A stretch of 40,000 nucleotides of DNA, taken from assembly GCA_002005505.1 (NCBI GenBank), contig KV908424.1:349127-389126 (forward strand), read 5' to 3'. Made by a program: the position numbers and the translations under genes. The notes below the pieces were generated by a model that made no database searches, was not told the origin of the DNA, and saw only the letters and a program-made list of their open reading frames with translations. Numbering within the stretch: position 1 is the stretch's first letter; every line of letters begins with the position of its first letter. This document shows positions 10,511 to 24,318 of the stretch, piece by piece. The stretch is from Botryococcus braunii (lineage: Eukaryota > Chlorophyta > Trebouxiophyceae).

Positions 10511-11879
10511 TCAAGGCGAACGCCCGTTCCCACCGTCTTCTGGAAGCAAAATCTGGGCATCGATTGCGATCTGGCGCCAAAGCTCAGAGGGCACCGCGGC
10601 CAGGGCAGCCCACATGGGCTGGGATAGGTCGGAAGCCAGCTGCCCTGCCAGCCTTCTAGCCCTGTACACACAGCCTGCAAGGGCGGCTGCCCGTCCCCGC
10701 CGAACTGCAAGCACGTCACCCAGCAGCGGGGGCAGCTTTCGCCCCAGGTGCCGTGCAAGGTAATGCACCATGCGCCAATCTATCTCCCGTTCAGGGTACA
10801 TCTTGGCCAGACGTTGTAGCTCGAGGGCAGAAAGCTTCAGCACTGCAGCAGCCCATGCTGGATCCATGTGCTCATGCACGTACTGCAGCACGGGAAAGCT
10901 TTCGGCCGCGACAGCAGAGCGCAGTTTTGCTTCTTGTCCCATAGAAGCATTCACTTCCTCACTGGCCGACCTCCACCATTCCACATCCCCGCCTTCACTG
11001 CCCTCCTCGTAGGAGAACTCCCCATCATCATCAGCATCAACGTCATCGTCATCCATATCAATATCATCATCATCATCATCATCATCTTCATCATCATCGC
11101 CATCATCTGCTTCTACTCCTCCTCCTTCTCCCTCTTCGTAAAGAAACAGCTCGTATGGGCAACCCCCCTCATGCGCGTAGCGCAGGCATGCCAGTGAGTC
11201 CGCCTTCATGGCAGCTCTGAGGGTCCCCCCATCCCACTCAGCACCAATCTCGCGAACATACTGCAATGCCCGCATGTCCCCGCTCCCTGCTGCAATGTCA
11301 GGCATCCAATCAAAACATTCAGCAAGCATTTTCAGATTCTCGATTGGGCCTTCAAAAGCCGGGGCAAACACCGTCAGCACTCCCAGGCCTGCGATGGGGC
11401 TCACGGGAGCAGGTAAGATGCCCTTGCTGCTTTCAAACAGAAGCTCTGCACACCGCCAGCTCTCATGACGAACAGCACTCCCAGCCATCCTGAGGTATTC
11501 CGGTTGATGCAAGCCTCCCTCCATGAGCAGCAGCATGCACTCTGGACTGTTTGCGGAAATCGCTTGCTCCATTGCTTGATGCCAGGATGCAGGCTCTCCT
11601 AGATCCAGAAGATATTGCAGGATCTGCGGTTTGCCCTGGCCAGCAGCAAACGAGGGGTCCCAGCACCTCCACTCAACCCCTGCTTCATGCAAAAACTTGA
11701 CGCAGTCCAGGCCTCCATTTATAGCCGCCCGGTGCAATCTGTCGCTCTTGAGAACATCATTTTCTAGCTCCACTACGTACCGAAGGCAGGCGAGGTGGCC
11801 CCGCCCGGCGGCTGCACTTGCAATCCTCTCCGGCGGTCGCAAGCACTCTCTGTTTCCCACAACATTCCCGGCCAGAAGC
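10511..11879 (-). CDS. Ankyrin-like protein with acidic tract, gene 2, exon 2
   Basis: Open through to a TGA at 10511. A candidate acceptor CCTGAAAG|GCTTC gives an exon start at 11879. That supplies one base to complete the codon split by exon 1 (phase 2) and joins both exons into about 762 residues without a stop. The exon has about seven degenerate repeats (GHLACLRYVVEL, GLDCVKFLHEAGVEW, GKPQILQYLLDL, GDMRALQYVREIGAEW, DSLACLRYAHEGGCPYE). An Asp-dominated tract encoded by GAT repeats follows, then the conserved end MWAALAAVPSELWRQIAIDAQ. The C-terminus runs nine residues past the gene 1 stop. A protein-binding role is likely from the repeat class; no enzymatic motif is seen. The acceptor is inferred and lacks a strong pyrimidine tract. 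Confidence 0.65.
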
Positions 11880-12041
11880 CTTTCAGGACAGTTTGAGCGA
11901 TCGGCCTAATTTCTCTACACCTTTTAAATCACTGCCCCATCACTATCTTCACCCCCTTCCGCAGTTGTCCAGAATGTCCCATCAGTACCCCCAAGCACCC
12001 GTGAGCCAGGGAGGCATCCCTCGTCAAAGAAAAAAGGCTGT

Positions 12042-12072
12042 GTGTTTATCCCAGTAGTACTGGGATAAACAC
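12042..12072. repeat. Near-perfect hairpin, 15-bp stems, 1-nt centre
   Basis: GTGTTTATCCCAGTA at 12042-12056 is exactly complementary to 12058-12072. It sits in about 70 bp absent from the same place in units 1 and 3. Confidence 0.85.
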
Positions 12073-12349
12073 CATAATTTGGATAAATTCAGCGTTACTT
12101 GCCCGAGGCCCGTCAAGCAGGAGGCAGCACAGAAATAGGTCAAGGAGCTTCGCTTACAGACAGTTGAAACCCCAGGTCCTCCCCAACCACGACTTGCTAC
12201 AAGTGTACAAGCACCTTGGAGGGGAAGGTGACGAGAGGCATAAAGTCCCGCACTGTGGATCGATCTGTGTGAAGGCACAAGGAAATCCACCACCTTCATC
12301 CAATCGGCACCCGGTCCCAACCCACAACTCTCCAAATGCACGCGCGCGT

Positions 12350-12592
<243 letters not shown>

Positions 12593-12723
12593 CACGTGCA
12601 CGTGCACACGCACGCGCAGGCGCACGCGCACACAAACATGCAGAGCTGCAGGGGCGAGGGGTCATTAAGGAAGTGGCCAAATGTAGTGGCATGTCTGAGA
12701 AGGCAGAAGAAGCGGGATCTCAC

Positions 12724-13643
12724 CTGGGAAGGGCCTGCAGGCATGCAAGCTGGCCATATTGAGCTGCAGCTTCAGCCAATGACTCCAGCCAGCGCCCTTG
12801 CCTCAGCTCCTGCCCGTACCACTGGAGAAGCGCCTCCAAGCATGCCAGGTAACCTCCCTGGATGGCTGCTTTAACCACTGTGCACATAGCCCAGGACTGC
12901 GGGAACTCACCACGGGCGTACAATGGGCCCCAGGGGGCTCGCCACGTGCGTACAATGGGGCCCAGGAGAGCCCCATCCCTGTTGCAGTACACAGCCTGGA
13001 GCACTGCAAGGTCCCCCTGTTGCACGGAGAAGTACATCCGGCGCCAAAAGCCTGCCCGCGGTCCGGACTCCAGGATCCAGTAGTCTTCCTCTTCTTCTTC
13101 CCAGGATTCTTCTGGAGCCTCGTCCTCGTCCTCTTCCTCGGACTCGTCCTCTTCCTCGAAGAGACTAGGCGCCAGGTCGATCCAGTCACTACGCCGGGCC
13201 TTTCTCAGCAGCTCCTTCAACCTGCTGCGGAAGCCCGCCTGAAGCAGGACCTCCAGGCACGCGGGAGTGGCATTCTTCATTGCCTCCCGGAAGAGGAGCC
13301 ATTCCGGGGGCTTGGGAGCGTCCCTGGCCTCTTTAGGATCTGGATGGTATCGCACATATGCCGCGCTGCCCCAGGGTACGTCCTTGAACTGCAGATCGAA
13401 CGGGTGGCGGTCGAAGAACCCAGGCGGACATCCGCGGGAAAAGAGCCATGCCAGGACGTGCGCATGCTTGGCCCTGCAGGCAGCGTGTGCGGCGATCCAG
13501 AACTCAGCTCTGCGGGCCTCCCCAGCGAATTCCCGGTCCAGACTGTAGCCATCCAGAAACTGCTCTGCCTCGTGCAAGCGCTGCAGGCAGTGCAGGTGGC
13601 CTGCCCGGGCTGCATCCACATGGTCCCGGCAGCATTTCTGCAT
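12724..13643 (-). CDS. Ankyrin-like protein, gene 2, exon 1
   Basis: ATG at 13643 begins MQKCCRDHVDAARAGHLHCL. The frame is open for 306 codons plus two bases, ending at the donor CCCAG|GTGAGA. Repeat-like segments are GHLHCLQRLHEAEQFLDGY, HAHVLAWLFSRGCPPG, TPACLEVLLQAG and GDLAVLQAVY, then a second set GYLACLEALLQWYG and GQLACLQALP. An acidic run (EEEDESEEEDEDEAPEE) lies around residues 170-195. A segment with a 32-bp imperfect direct repeat (12913-12968) is absent from gene 1. The phase matches exon 2 at 11879. This is the only copy in the array without a frame break. Confidence 0.7.
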
Positions 13644-13943
13644 AGGCAATGAGAGGCGGGCTTATTGACATGGCTCCAGCACAGCAAGATGTTTCTCACC
13701 AAGAACTAGGCGAGAACTAGAACTAAAGTCATAACCACTTGGAGCTGGTCCCTTGCCTATACACATGCAAGTGTATAAGCAGGCCCCAGAATGGCATTTG
13801 GCATTTAATATTCCCTGTCATCAACCCATCCCTTTGAACCCACCCATCCCCATCCCTCCAATCGACCCCCGACACCCATCCCACGGACCCCCCCCCCCGG
13901 GCCCCCCAAACAACGACGCATGTTCAACAATATGCTTCCGCAC

Positions 13944-13992
<49 letters not shown>

Positions 13993-14001
13993 CGTGCGTG
14001 C

Positions 14002-14040
<39 letters not shown>

Positions 14041-14057
14041 CATGCGTGTGGGTGTGT

Positions 14058-14130
<73 letters not shown>

Positions 14131-14135
14131 CGCGC
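13944..14135. repeat. Compound (GT)n/(GC) microsatellite
   Basis: GT tracts broken by GCGCGCGTGCGTGCG and GCATGCGTGTGG, ending in a run of CG alternation. It lies about 300 bp upstream of the gene 2 ATG, as in unit 1. Confidence 0.95.
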
Positions 14136-14384
14136 GAACCACACGCACATGGGTATGAACTAAAGGAAAGGCCAGCCTCTGGTTGGTACATAGAGGGATG
14201 TGCATCCGGCCACAGGACTACCTTAAGAGGACCCAGACACCCAGAGATTGAGGCCCATCCCTTTCCACCCTTTCCTTTCTACCTCTGTTTCTCCATTCTC
14301 CATGCTTGTTTCTTTGGGGACCTGGGGTAAAGACCACCTCACAAAACAACAAACTGCCCTGTAAACATTTGAACCTGGCCGCCG

Positions 14385-15160
14385 TTACTAAACCTTTCCC
14401 AGAGGCTAAACGAGCAACACCGCCACATCACAAACATCTGCAAACTGCCGCACAATCCGGTTTTTGAAAACCGAATTGCTGTATGGGTGAGGAGTTCTAG
14501 GGCTGACAATTTGTATTGTTGAGGAGCTACGCAGCTAACATGTAGAGCAGGAGATGCTCGGTATTCAAGCCATAAAAGCTTTCATTAGTTCTATCGGAGT
14601 CCGGCAAGGCTCTCCAATGTCAAGACTCGTCATAGTGTCCGTTCGGTTCATCTCCACGCCATCAAGCTTCCTTGTACTTTTAGAGGATGAGGGCGGAAAC
14701 AAAGTGAACGCACGGGCGACTGGTCGCTCCTGCTGTAAGGGACGCGTCCATTTACTGCACATTGCATCTGTAGACTTACGTTCACTAAGTCTCCCTCCGT
14801 TTAGACGCAACAGCGTGCTGCTCCTGCTAGTCTGGTGCCACGCCTGGCGTGAGGCCAGCGTACCTGCGACCGTAAACACCCAGATCAGCTGTTCCCATAA
14901 CATAAACACCACTTGTCTCTGGTACATTCTGACAGAGGGGACTTCAAGCTCCGCCCCTTACCTGCTGAAGCCAATGTTGAGGCACGGCCACGATCATGTA
15001 CCTCGGAGTGAGAACTGGTGTTTCTGCAAAGAACCCCGCAATCCCAGGCGATAACTCTGATCAAGTGATCAGTTTTGGCGCAGAGTAAGAGTGGAACAGG
15101 TCGCTACAGCGGCTGTAATCGAGCCGCCCTCATCTCCAGCGTGACAGCTGCGCACCCGAT
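14385..15160. repeat. Intergenic repeat, copy C
   Basis: Matches copy B along its full length, with AAACCTTTCCCAGAGG at the start, GGAGATGCTCGGTAT inside and GATCAAGTGATCA near 15058. Function unknown. Confidence 0.6.
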
Positions 15161-15309
15161 ACCTTTGGGCTCGCGGCGGGGGGCGCCCACCGTATGTTGC
15201 CGCGTGCGCCAAGGATTCGGCGCGTGTTGACCTGGTGGCGCCGAGGATGTCGGCGCGTGTGAGGGAGCCCGGGAGCCACTGGGGACAGTGGGCAAAGGCG
15301 CGGGCACGT

Positions 15310-16770
15310 TGCGGCATATCCTCCTGCGCTTCAACCTGCTGCCGCTGTTGCTACTTTTAAAGATCGTCTTTCCCTGGGCTCTTTCTTTCTTTTTCATCTT
15401 CCTCTTCTTTGTGTTTTTCTTGTTGCGCTGCTACTGCTACGGGTTCCTCAAAAAATGGAAGGGTTTCCACTTTGCTTGTTTTCTACAACACATACTATTT
15501 TCACATTCGGAGCTCGCCTCAGGGTTGGAAGTACCCAATGTGACGCAAAAACGTATTGTTACAATGGGTAGTCATGCAACATTATCTCTAAGAACGCCAG
15601 ACATCCAGTAACCTCACCATCCAGCAGCTATATATAGCTGAAACTCCAAATCTGTTGTTCGTGCATATCTACTGGGCATCCCCACCTACTCTGATCTGCA
15701 CATGTAGTGCTTGTAATGGAGCATTTCTCGGACTTGACGTATGTCCACAGATCCTAGCGGGATGTGCCTATTCCGGATTCTACACCTTTCTGTTCCAAAA
15801 CTGCCCGCCCTACACCTTCAATCCGAAAACATACACATTATTCAAGATTACGGTGAACTTTGTACCTACCGTGTTCGGTACGTACCTTATGTTCCTACCA
15901 TACATTAATACAATACCTAACATTCATGTATACGTACCTACCATTCCTTAACCAATTGCTCGCAAACCGTCTGCAAGATTGCAAGGGAGTGCCGTTTTTT
16001 TGGGTATTGTTGGACTCACGCTCCTAACTATCTACGCAGCCTTGACCTTAGAAAATCTCGCACTTATGAGAAGGCGGGCAGCAAGCTCCAGCTTGTAAGC
16101 GCGACCGATGGGCAGGAAGACCACCAGCACCCACCACGACACCTGCATGCCATGCTACTGCGGACATTTTCAAGCAGATGCAAAGCAGTTGTTCAATTTG
16201 AAAAATTAAATGTTTCTAACCCACAAATTTGCCACAGCTGGGAAGCTGTTGCCGAGAGTTTCTTTGAAATCCTGTACCACTGGTGTCGGCAATATAGGAT
16301 TATATATCAATTCACCCAACGAGATCTTCTTGACCGGCCTTGAGAAACCTCTGTGATTCTGTTAAGCCCAAGGTGCTGACTCTGCTGCCCTCAACAAACA
16401 CCCAGAGTCCCTACATGCTGCACACTTTATCACTGACATTTTATTATTGCAAAGACGTGCTTTTGCAATGTTCCTATCAAGGTTGGCCCTGCTCTAGATC
16501 AATCTAGTTCGCGAGCTACATCTAGTGTTCTTAAGATGATTAAGCACGTTGCTTCCCACGTACATGGACTACACCTAGTCCGGCAGTCCTGAGTACCAAA
16601 ACAGGGTACTAGGCCAACAGGACTCCTGTTACACGTTCGCCAACGTGGCATATTGCCACGATCACCTCTGGTTCATGGGCAAACTTGCCTCCTGTGTCGA
16701 ATTTAGTTGTCCATGAGGAGGACCCTTCACCAGCCTCCATAGAGTGAGATGAGTAACTTCAGAGTTATTT
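15310..16770. repeat. Non-coding shared block of unit 2
   Basis: Counterpart of 8400-10050, including ACGTACATGGACT and GGCAAACTTGCCTCCTGTGTC. I see no gene; short frames are not conserved between units. Confidence 0.55.
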
Positions 16771-17181
16771 ACCAAACTGCTAAAATGAAAGCGTATCTGA
16801 CCAATTTCAAATCAGAAGACGTTGACGGAGAAACTTCCCCAAAGATGATTCGTGCAACACGTGCCACGAGTGCTGGTAAGAATAGAGCGCCTGTGGCATC
16901 AGCACATAAGAAAATGAAAGCCGGGGTTTCCTGCACGACAAGATACTTTGACAGTACCATTATTTGCATCTTGAACACTGCACACACATATTGAAAAGCC
17001 TTTTTATGAAGCCTTCAGGATCGCAAGTTGGCTGTCCCCACCCTCCAGCTGCAGCTGGAGGGTGACTAAAATTACTAATGTGTTGTACAACCCTTGTTAT
17101 GACGCCTAGACTGCACATTCAGTTCAGTCCCGTGTCATCCCCTGCAGAGTTTCAATTAATACCACAACAACAGAAATTTCT

Positions 17182-18349
17182 TTAAAGCTCCATACTCAAA
17201 GGCCCGATCCCACCTGAGGGAAGCAAAATCTGGGCATCGATTGCGATCTGGCGCCACAGGTCATTAGGCACCGCGGCCAGGGCTGCCCACATGGGCAGGG
17301 ATGGGTCGGAAGCCAGCTGCACTGCCAGCCTGCTAGCCCTGTTCACACAGCCACCAAGGGCGGCTGCCCGTCCACGCTGAACTGCAAGCACATCATCCAA
17401 CTCCAGGGGCAGCTTCCGCCCCAGGTGCTGTGCAAGGTAATGTACCATGCGCCAACCTATCTCCCGTCCAGGATCCAACCTGGCGCAATCTTGGAGCTCG
17501 AGGGCAGTATGCTTAAGCACTTCTGCAGCCCATGCTGGATCCATGTGCTCATGCACGTACTGCAGCAGGGGAAAGCTTTGGGCCCCGACAGCAGAGCGCA
17601 GCCCTTCCCCCTCGTAAAGAAACAGCTCGTATGGGCACCCCCCCTCATCCGCGTAGCGCAGGCACGCCAGCGAGTCTGCCCTCAGGGCAGCTCTGAGAGT
17701 CCCCCCGTCCCACTCAGCACCTATCTCGCGGACAGACTGCAATGCCCGCACATCCCCGCTCCTGGCTGCAATCTTAGCCGTCCACTCAAGGCATTCAGCC
17801 ATTCTCAGATTCTCAATTTGGACTTTGCCAGCCCGGGCAAACTCCCTTAGCACTGCCGGGCCTGCGACGGCCCTCACGGGAGCGGGTAAGATGCCTTTGC
17901 TGCACTCAGACAGAAGCTCCGCACATCGCCAGCGGTGACGACCGACAGCCATCCTAGCCAACATGCGGTATTCCAGTCGATGCAAGCCTACCTCCATGGG
18001 CAGAAGCATGCATTCCAGACTGTCTGCGGAAATCGCTCCATTGCTCGCGACCAGGATCCAGGCTCGACCAGATCCAGTTGAAACTGCAGGACCTGGGGAC
18101 TGACCCGGCCAATAGCAAACGAGGGGGCACTGCGACTCCACTCCACCCCTGTCTCGTGCAAAAACTTGAAGCAGTCCATGCCTCCATTGATTTACAGTCC
18201 GCCCGCTGCAAGGTTTCGCTCTTGAGAACAGCATTTTCCAGCTCCACTATGTACCGAAGGCAGGCAAGGTGGCCCCGCCGGGTGGCAGCACTTGCAATTC
18301 TCTCCGACGGTCGCAAGCACTCCCTGTTTCCCACAAAATTCCCGACCAA
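17182..18349 (-). pseudogene. Ankyrin-like gene 3, exon 2 remnant
   Basis: Starts with the same GNRECLRPSERIASAA segment as genes 1 and 2 but shifts frame twice. About five extra bases near 18188-18195 and about four missing bases near 18040 put the remainder (ADSLECMLL onward) in a third frame, open to the end at 17182. The acidic tract is absent, so FLYEGEG runs straight into LRSAVGAQSFP. Exon 1 is gone. The last 270 residues are well kept (MWAALAAVPNDLWRQIAIDAQ), followed by a new tail. Confidence 0.75.
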
Positions 18350-19671
18350 GAAACTTTCAGGAAAGTTTCAAAAGATCAGCCTAACTTCTCTACACTTTTT
18401 GGACCAAAGTCACCGCCCCATCAATATCCCCCCCCCCCCTTCCAGGTTGTCCAGAATGCCCCATCAGCACCCTCAGGCGCCCGTGAGCCAGAGAGGCATA
18501 CCTTGCCCACCGTGAGACACGACAGAAATAGGTATAGGAGCTTCGCTTACAGACAGCTGAATTCCCTGGCCTCCCCAACCCCCACTTGCCGCAAAAGTAC
18601 AAGCACCTTGGAGGGGAGGGTGACGAGAGGCATACAGCGCCGGACTGTGGATCGATACGTAGGCGCAAGGAAACCACCACCTTCATCCAATCACGCCCAG
18701 CCCCAACCCACAACGCCCAACACGCACACGCACAAAAGCGCGACCTGAGAACCTGGACCTGAGAACCTACACTTACCCCATACTGATCCTCATAAATATA
18801 TTGTGCAGGGTTTGGGGGTTTTTGGGATTCTCTTAATTCAGATAAAAGACATGTGTTGGGTGGCGGGGGGGGGGGGGGATGTTGTGCATGTATGTATAGG
18901 CCTCCTGTCAATCCTCGTTCTAGGGCCTTCCAGGGTTTCATTTGCTCGACTGATCAAACGGGGGAAGGGTGGAAAAGATCCTGGCCATGGAGTCACACTG
19001 CCGGGAGTTGAGGCTTCCCGCCCTCATCTTCCTTTTCATAAGCCCAATGGGGACACAGGGGGCAAAGGGGCGGGCACTGATGCACGCTTCCCCAAACCAA
19101 ATGGGAGAAAAGTGTGGAGGTGGGGTAGGGGGGGCGGAAGAGAGGGAGGGAGAGGGAGGGGCAGGGTGTGGTGTGGAAATAACGGGCAATTCTGCACATG
19201 GGCCACGGAACTGTGCGGAATTACTTGCGCATTTAACCCCGAGGAGGAAATGCGGAAACCCACTTATTTGCAGCACGGTATCTGTGCAACAACACGTCGT
19301 GAAACCCATCTACAGTACAGTGACGCGTCGTGAAACATATCTGCAGTAAAAGCATTTGTATAGCTTGTACCGCAAATACAGCCAGCCGGCAACCAATGGA
19401 AGATAAAAAGGTCCCGCACGCATGCACCACGTCCTACGCAAGATAGTCAGTCCACCGGTATCTTAGACTTTTAACAGTGTACTTATAGTTTACTCAATAG
19501 GAATATGTGTGTGCGGTGGCTTTCTTTTTTGCACCATTTTCTGTACGTGTTTTGTTGACCCTTGAGTTCTTCCCATCAGAAGTGGGCAGGAGGCAACAGA
19601 AGCATGTGGAGGGTGTAGGTACTCAACGACGATCCTACGTAGGACCGGTCTGACCTTGTCGCAAAGAGATG

Positions 19672-19674
<3 letters not shown>

Positions 19675-19734
<60 letters not shown>
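19675..19734. repeat. (TG)n-(AG)n compound microsatellite
   Basis: About 23 TG units passing directly into about seven AG units. Confidence 0.95.
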
Positions 19735-19735
<1 letters not shown>

Positions 19736-19859
19736 ATGGAATCTAGAATGTGCGTGGATTGCTTAGACGTAACATCAGCCTTCCAATCTCATTCCCAGAA
19801 TTTCTTTCAACCTGGGAAATTCCTTGATTTCCGCAGGGCGATTTTACGCACCACACGCT

Positions 19860-20239
<380 letters not shown>

Positions 20240-21259
20240 GCTCCACTTCTTCTCACTCAACGTCTTCCACTGTTTGGCTCCGCGCTCATTGCTGCTGCCG
20301 CTACTCCCTCTGCTTCTCAACCTGCTGCAGCTGTTGCTACTTTTAGAGCATCTTTCCCTGCAGCTACTCCTTCCGCTCCATCTACCTCTTCTTTGTGTTG
20401 TTCTTCTTGCGCTGCGACTGCTAGGGCTTGCTCAAGAAATTGATGGGGCTTTGCTTTGCCTGTTGTATACAACACATATCCTTTCCACATTCGGAGCTCG
20501 CCTCAGGGTCTGAAGTGCCCAATGTGACACAAATATGTATGTTTATGTCAACAAGCCAACATTTTCTTTAAGATCCCAGGCCTGTACATTCAGTAGCCTC
20601 ACCATCCAGTAGACATAGCCGAAGCTCCAAATCTATCGTTCGTGCATATCTACTGGGCATCCCCACCTACTCTGCTCTGTTATGCTTGTGATGGTGCTTT
20701 TCTCGGACTTGACGTCCGCAGATCCTAGTGGGAACATGCCTATTCCGGATTCTACAAAATTATTTTCCGAAACTCATTTATGGCCTACACTTTCCATCTG
20801 ACAACATACCCATTACCTAAGAGTTCAAGGTACCTTATTTACCTGCCATCCATGAACCCCCTGTATTACTGACGAATTTTTCATCACGAATTCTGCAAAG
20901 ACATGGTTTGCAACATTCCTATCAAGGTTGGCCCTGCTCTAGATCGATCTAGCTCACGAGCTACCAGCTAGTGCTGGTATTAACTAGTGTTTTAAAGATG
21001 ATTAAGCACGTTGCTTCCCACGTACATGGACTACACCTAGTCCAGCAGTCCTGAGTACCAAAACAATGTACTAGGCCAGCAGGACTCCTGTTACGAGAGT
21101 CGTCAAATTGGCATATTTGCCAGGATCACCTTTCTTTGCTTCATGGATAAAATTCCCTCCTTTGTTGAACTTCAATTTTTCTCGAGGAGGACCCGCGAAC
21201 CGGCCTGCCAATAGTTGAGTGAATAACTCTTCGAGTTTTTTACCAAACTACTAACATGA

Positions 21260-21485
21260 AAATGTATCTGACCAACTTCGAGTCAGAACAAGAAGTAGAC
21301 GGAAGAACTTCCCCAATGATAATCCATGCTGCCCTGCAGGCAAAACGTGCCACGAGTGCTAAGAAAGAAAGGAGCAACTGCGGCATCAGCACGTAAGACA
21401 ATGAAAGCCTTCGTGCTTTTCTGAGCGTCCCGGATATTCTTGACAGTACCACCACTTGCACCTCGAACTCTCCACATGTATGAGC
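21260..21485. repeat. Stub of a fourth array unit
   Basis: Matches the approach segment of units 1-3 (CTGACCAACTTCGAGTCAG, ATCCATGCTGCCCTGCAGG, TGCCACGAGTGCTA, CAGCACGTAAGACAATGAAAG). It stops matching near 21485, before the exon 2 region. Confidence 0.75.
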
Positions 21486-23090
21486 ACGTGTATAGGGATG
21501 TGCACACAACTTATCTGGGCTGTGCCACACGCACGTTCTGCACATGCTAGTTTGGAGGTACGTTATGCGCATCCAGGAGTGGCTTGTATGGTGTCACATG
21601 CCCTGTCTTTTATATAATGTTCACAAGGCTAATCACCAAATCTCTGAGTTCTCCACGATTGTCAGCCTTGGGTAAGAAGCCAATATGTACAGCTGCAATC
21701 CACAGAATCATGATAAGATCTGATCAGATGAGCAACAAGCTCATCTCACCTGAAGTCCTGCTACACTGTCTTTGAAGTTATACACCCTCTGATGGTACTC
21801 TCGTGGACCAGACACATAACGTTGAGGCCCTGCTTGTATCAAAGGGTGCAGCGGGTATTTAGTAAAGGGTTCAAGGAGTCTGCAGTTTCTGTATAAAATT
21901 GTGCAGTTTCCTAGTACATTCCCCCTGCTGCACACTTGCATCCTGCCACTAGACGTATTGATCTACAAACTATTGGCCTATCTAAATTGCCGTTGCTCCT
22001 GCTATATCACAGCATCGTTCATGTGCAAAAGCACCTTGATGGAGTGTTGTACTGTTTTTTGGTCCTCAACTGAAGCACCCAAACTGATATCACCTTAAGC
22101 ACGCATCGAGTGCTGTACTGTTTTTAGTTCCTCAACTGAAGCACCCTCATGGAGCATATGCCACATGCAAAATCGTAAGCCGAACCAGCATGCCTTTGCA
22201 AAGGCATATACGCTAGTGCTCGCTAAAGGGCCAGGTACAGCACCATTTGCCAGTCCACACGCCACCAGACATCTTGTGTCACAGATCTCTTCAAGTCACA
22301 GACTCTAGAAAAAACCACAGTATGGCGTGGGTTATACTGTGGCCCTTCCTCGACGAACTCCTGCTGAAGCTCCTACTGTGCTCGGCCCCACCTGGGAAAG
22401 TTTGCATCCACGTGCGACCAGCTATGTCAAGCAAACATTGAGCTTGTGAGTAGAAAACGGGTCCCTGGCTGCCACGAATCTAATACAGTATCCACTATCC
22501 ACATGCCACATTATATCTTGGGCACACCTTCCACCCCGTTACAGTAGAAAAGCAAGCCATCCAGAGCAAATCGCGGCAATTCTGTGCCTCTACAGGGATT
22601 CTAACGATTCTGCTGGTTTTGAGAACTGGCGACCCGGGGGGCGGGGAAGGGGGGGGGGCGGGGCAAGCTAAGAGCCCCCGTATTCCTAGATACAGTTTCA
22701 TAATCAAAATTACCAGGATAAAAACATTGTAACATTCATTTGGACTTTGGAAGAGCTCCCTTGCAGGCTGACTCCGCAAACATGGACGAGCTGTTCGTTC
22801 TCTGTCGATTCCGGAGGAGGATATCTCATGAAGACTTGTAACAAACCAGCTGCATAGATACTGCCATTATCGGATCTGCTCTAGAAATGCTTACGACAAT
22901 TGTCGTGTGGCCTATGAGTCAGTGGAGGGGCTTTCACTTCTTCCCGTACAGTGGCTCCAGAATGTTTGGAGACGTGAAGGTGACGGGGACCTGCAGAGGA
23001 ACAGTGAAGTTCCCAAACCTGGCCAAATCCCCACAACACCTGATTGACATTGTCGATACACAAAATGCATCTTGAGTCCCTGACCGTTGA
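21486..23090. other. No gene recognised; one short direct repeat
   Basis: Mostly unique sequence with short frames only. Two copies of a roughly 45-bp segment (about 22031-22080 and 22097-22147, period 66, both with CTCAACTGAAGCACCC) are the only structure. A G-run lies at 22632-22661. The plus-strand frame at 22887-23075 has no motif I recognise. Confidence 0.4.
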
Positions 23091-23099
23091 CCTTTCCTA

Positions 23100-23539
<440 letters not shown>

Positions 23540-23540
<1 letters not shown>

Positions 23541-24060
23541 GAGCACCACCCCCTTTTGCTTAACCACGGATCGAAACATAAGATTTAAAAGGACGAAACG
23601 TTCTCCCCTTCCCTCCTTTCCGCTCCCACCCCGTCTTCCACCCCCCCTCCCCTTTTCCCTCCGCTTCCCCGTTCTGGTCCTCTCACGCCCCTTCTCGCCC
23701 AATGGAAGGAGATGTACAAAAGTCCTTGTACCAAAGTCCCTTATCCCTCGTTCTCCCCCCCCCCCTTGCCCCCACTAGTCCCCTTTCCCTCTCCCGGCCC
23801 CTCAAATGCGTGATGTATATGTGTGTCTCTGGAAGGTGTGGTGTGCGCGTGCAGACGTGTGTGTGTGTGTGTGTGTGTGTGAGTGTGTGTGTGTGTGTGC
23901 ATGTGTGTGCAGACCTGTGCGTGTGTCTGTGTGTGTGTGTGATTGTGTATTTGCGTGTGCATCCGTAATGCGAGTGTGTGTGCGTGTGTGCGTGTGCGCG
24001 CGTATACGCGTGCGCGTGCGTGTGTCGCCGTGCACGTGCATGTGCGCGCCCTCATACACA
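23540..24060. repeat. C-rich and GT-rich low complexity
   Basis: C-rich stretches (23600-23800) then interrupted GT/GC alternation (23857-24050). Nothing coding is recognised. Confidence 0.8.
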
Positions 24061-24174
24061 GCTCTGCCCCCTCTCCACCTCCCCCCTTCTCCCATCTTTT
24101 TGTCTCGATATCCGCAAATGGCTTCCACTTGCAGGGGTAAGAGGGTTCTGAAAGGGCCCACGTTCTTATTGCAC

Positions 24175-24318
24175 CGTTGTTGACGAAACCCAGCCCCAAT
24201 AATGAGCTGTTTGGTTGGAGCTGCGCACTAAGACCGATGTCATAGCCGGTGAAATTGAAACCTGTTCTTTTTTGAGCCAAACCAGCAGCTCCGCTGATAG
24301 CTGCTAAATTGCCTCCCA
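24175..24318 (-). CDS. Candidate exon of an unknown sequon-rich protein (downstream)
   Basis: On the minus strand an acceptor ACGCAG|TGGGAGG (exon from 24318) and a possible donor AACG|GTGCAA (exon to 24175) enclose 144 bp, a phase 1-1 exon of 48 codons. It reads VGGNLAAISGAAG, then GFNFTGYDIGLSAQ and NSSLLGLGF. Asn-Phe-Thr and Asn-Ser-Ser are N-glycosylation sequons. Its start phase fits the exon at 24603-24716 exactly, with the join completing a Val codon. The family is not recognised, and a secreted or cell-surface protein is only inferred from composition. Confidence 0.35.

Noticed and set aside
12798..13652. 284-residue plus-strand frame
   Set aside because: It is the antisense shadow of exon 1 of gene 2, which has recognisable repeats and a splice donor on the minus strand.
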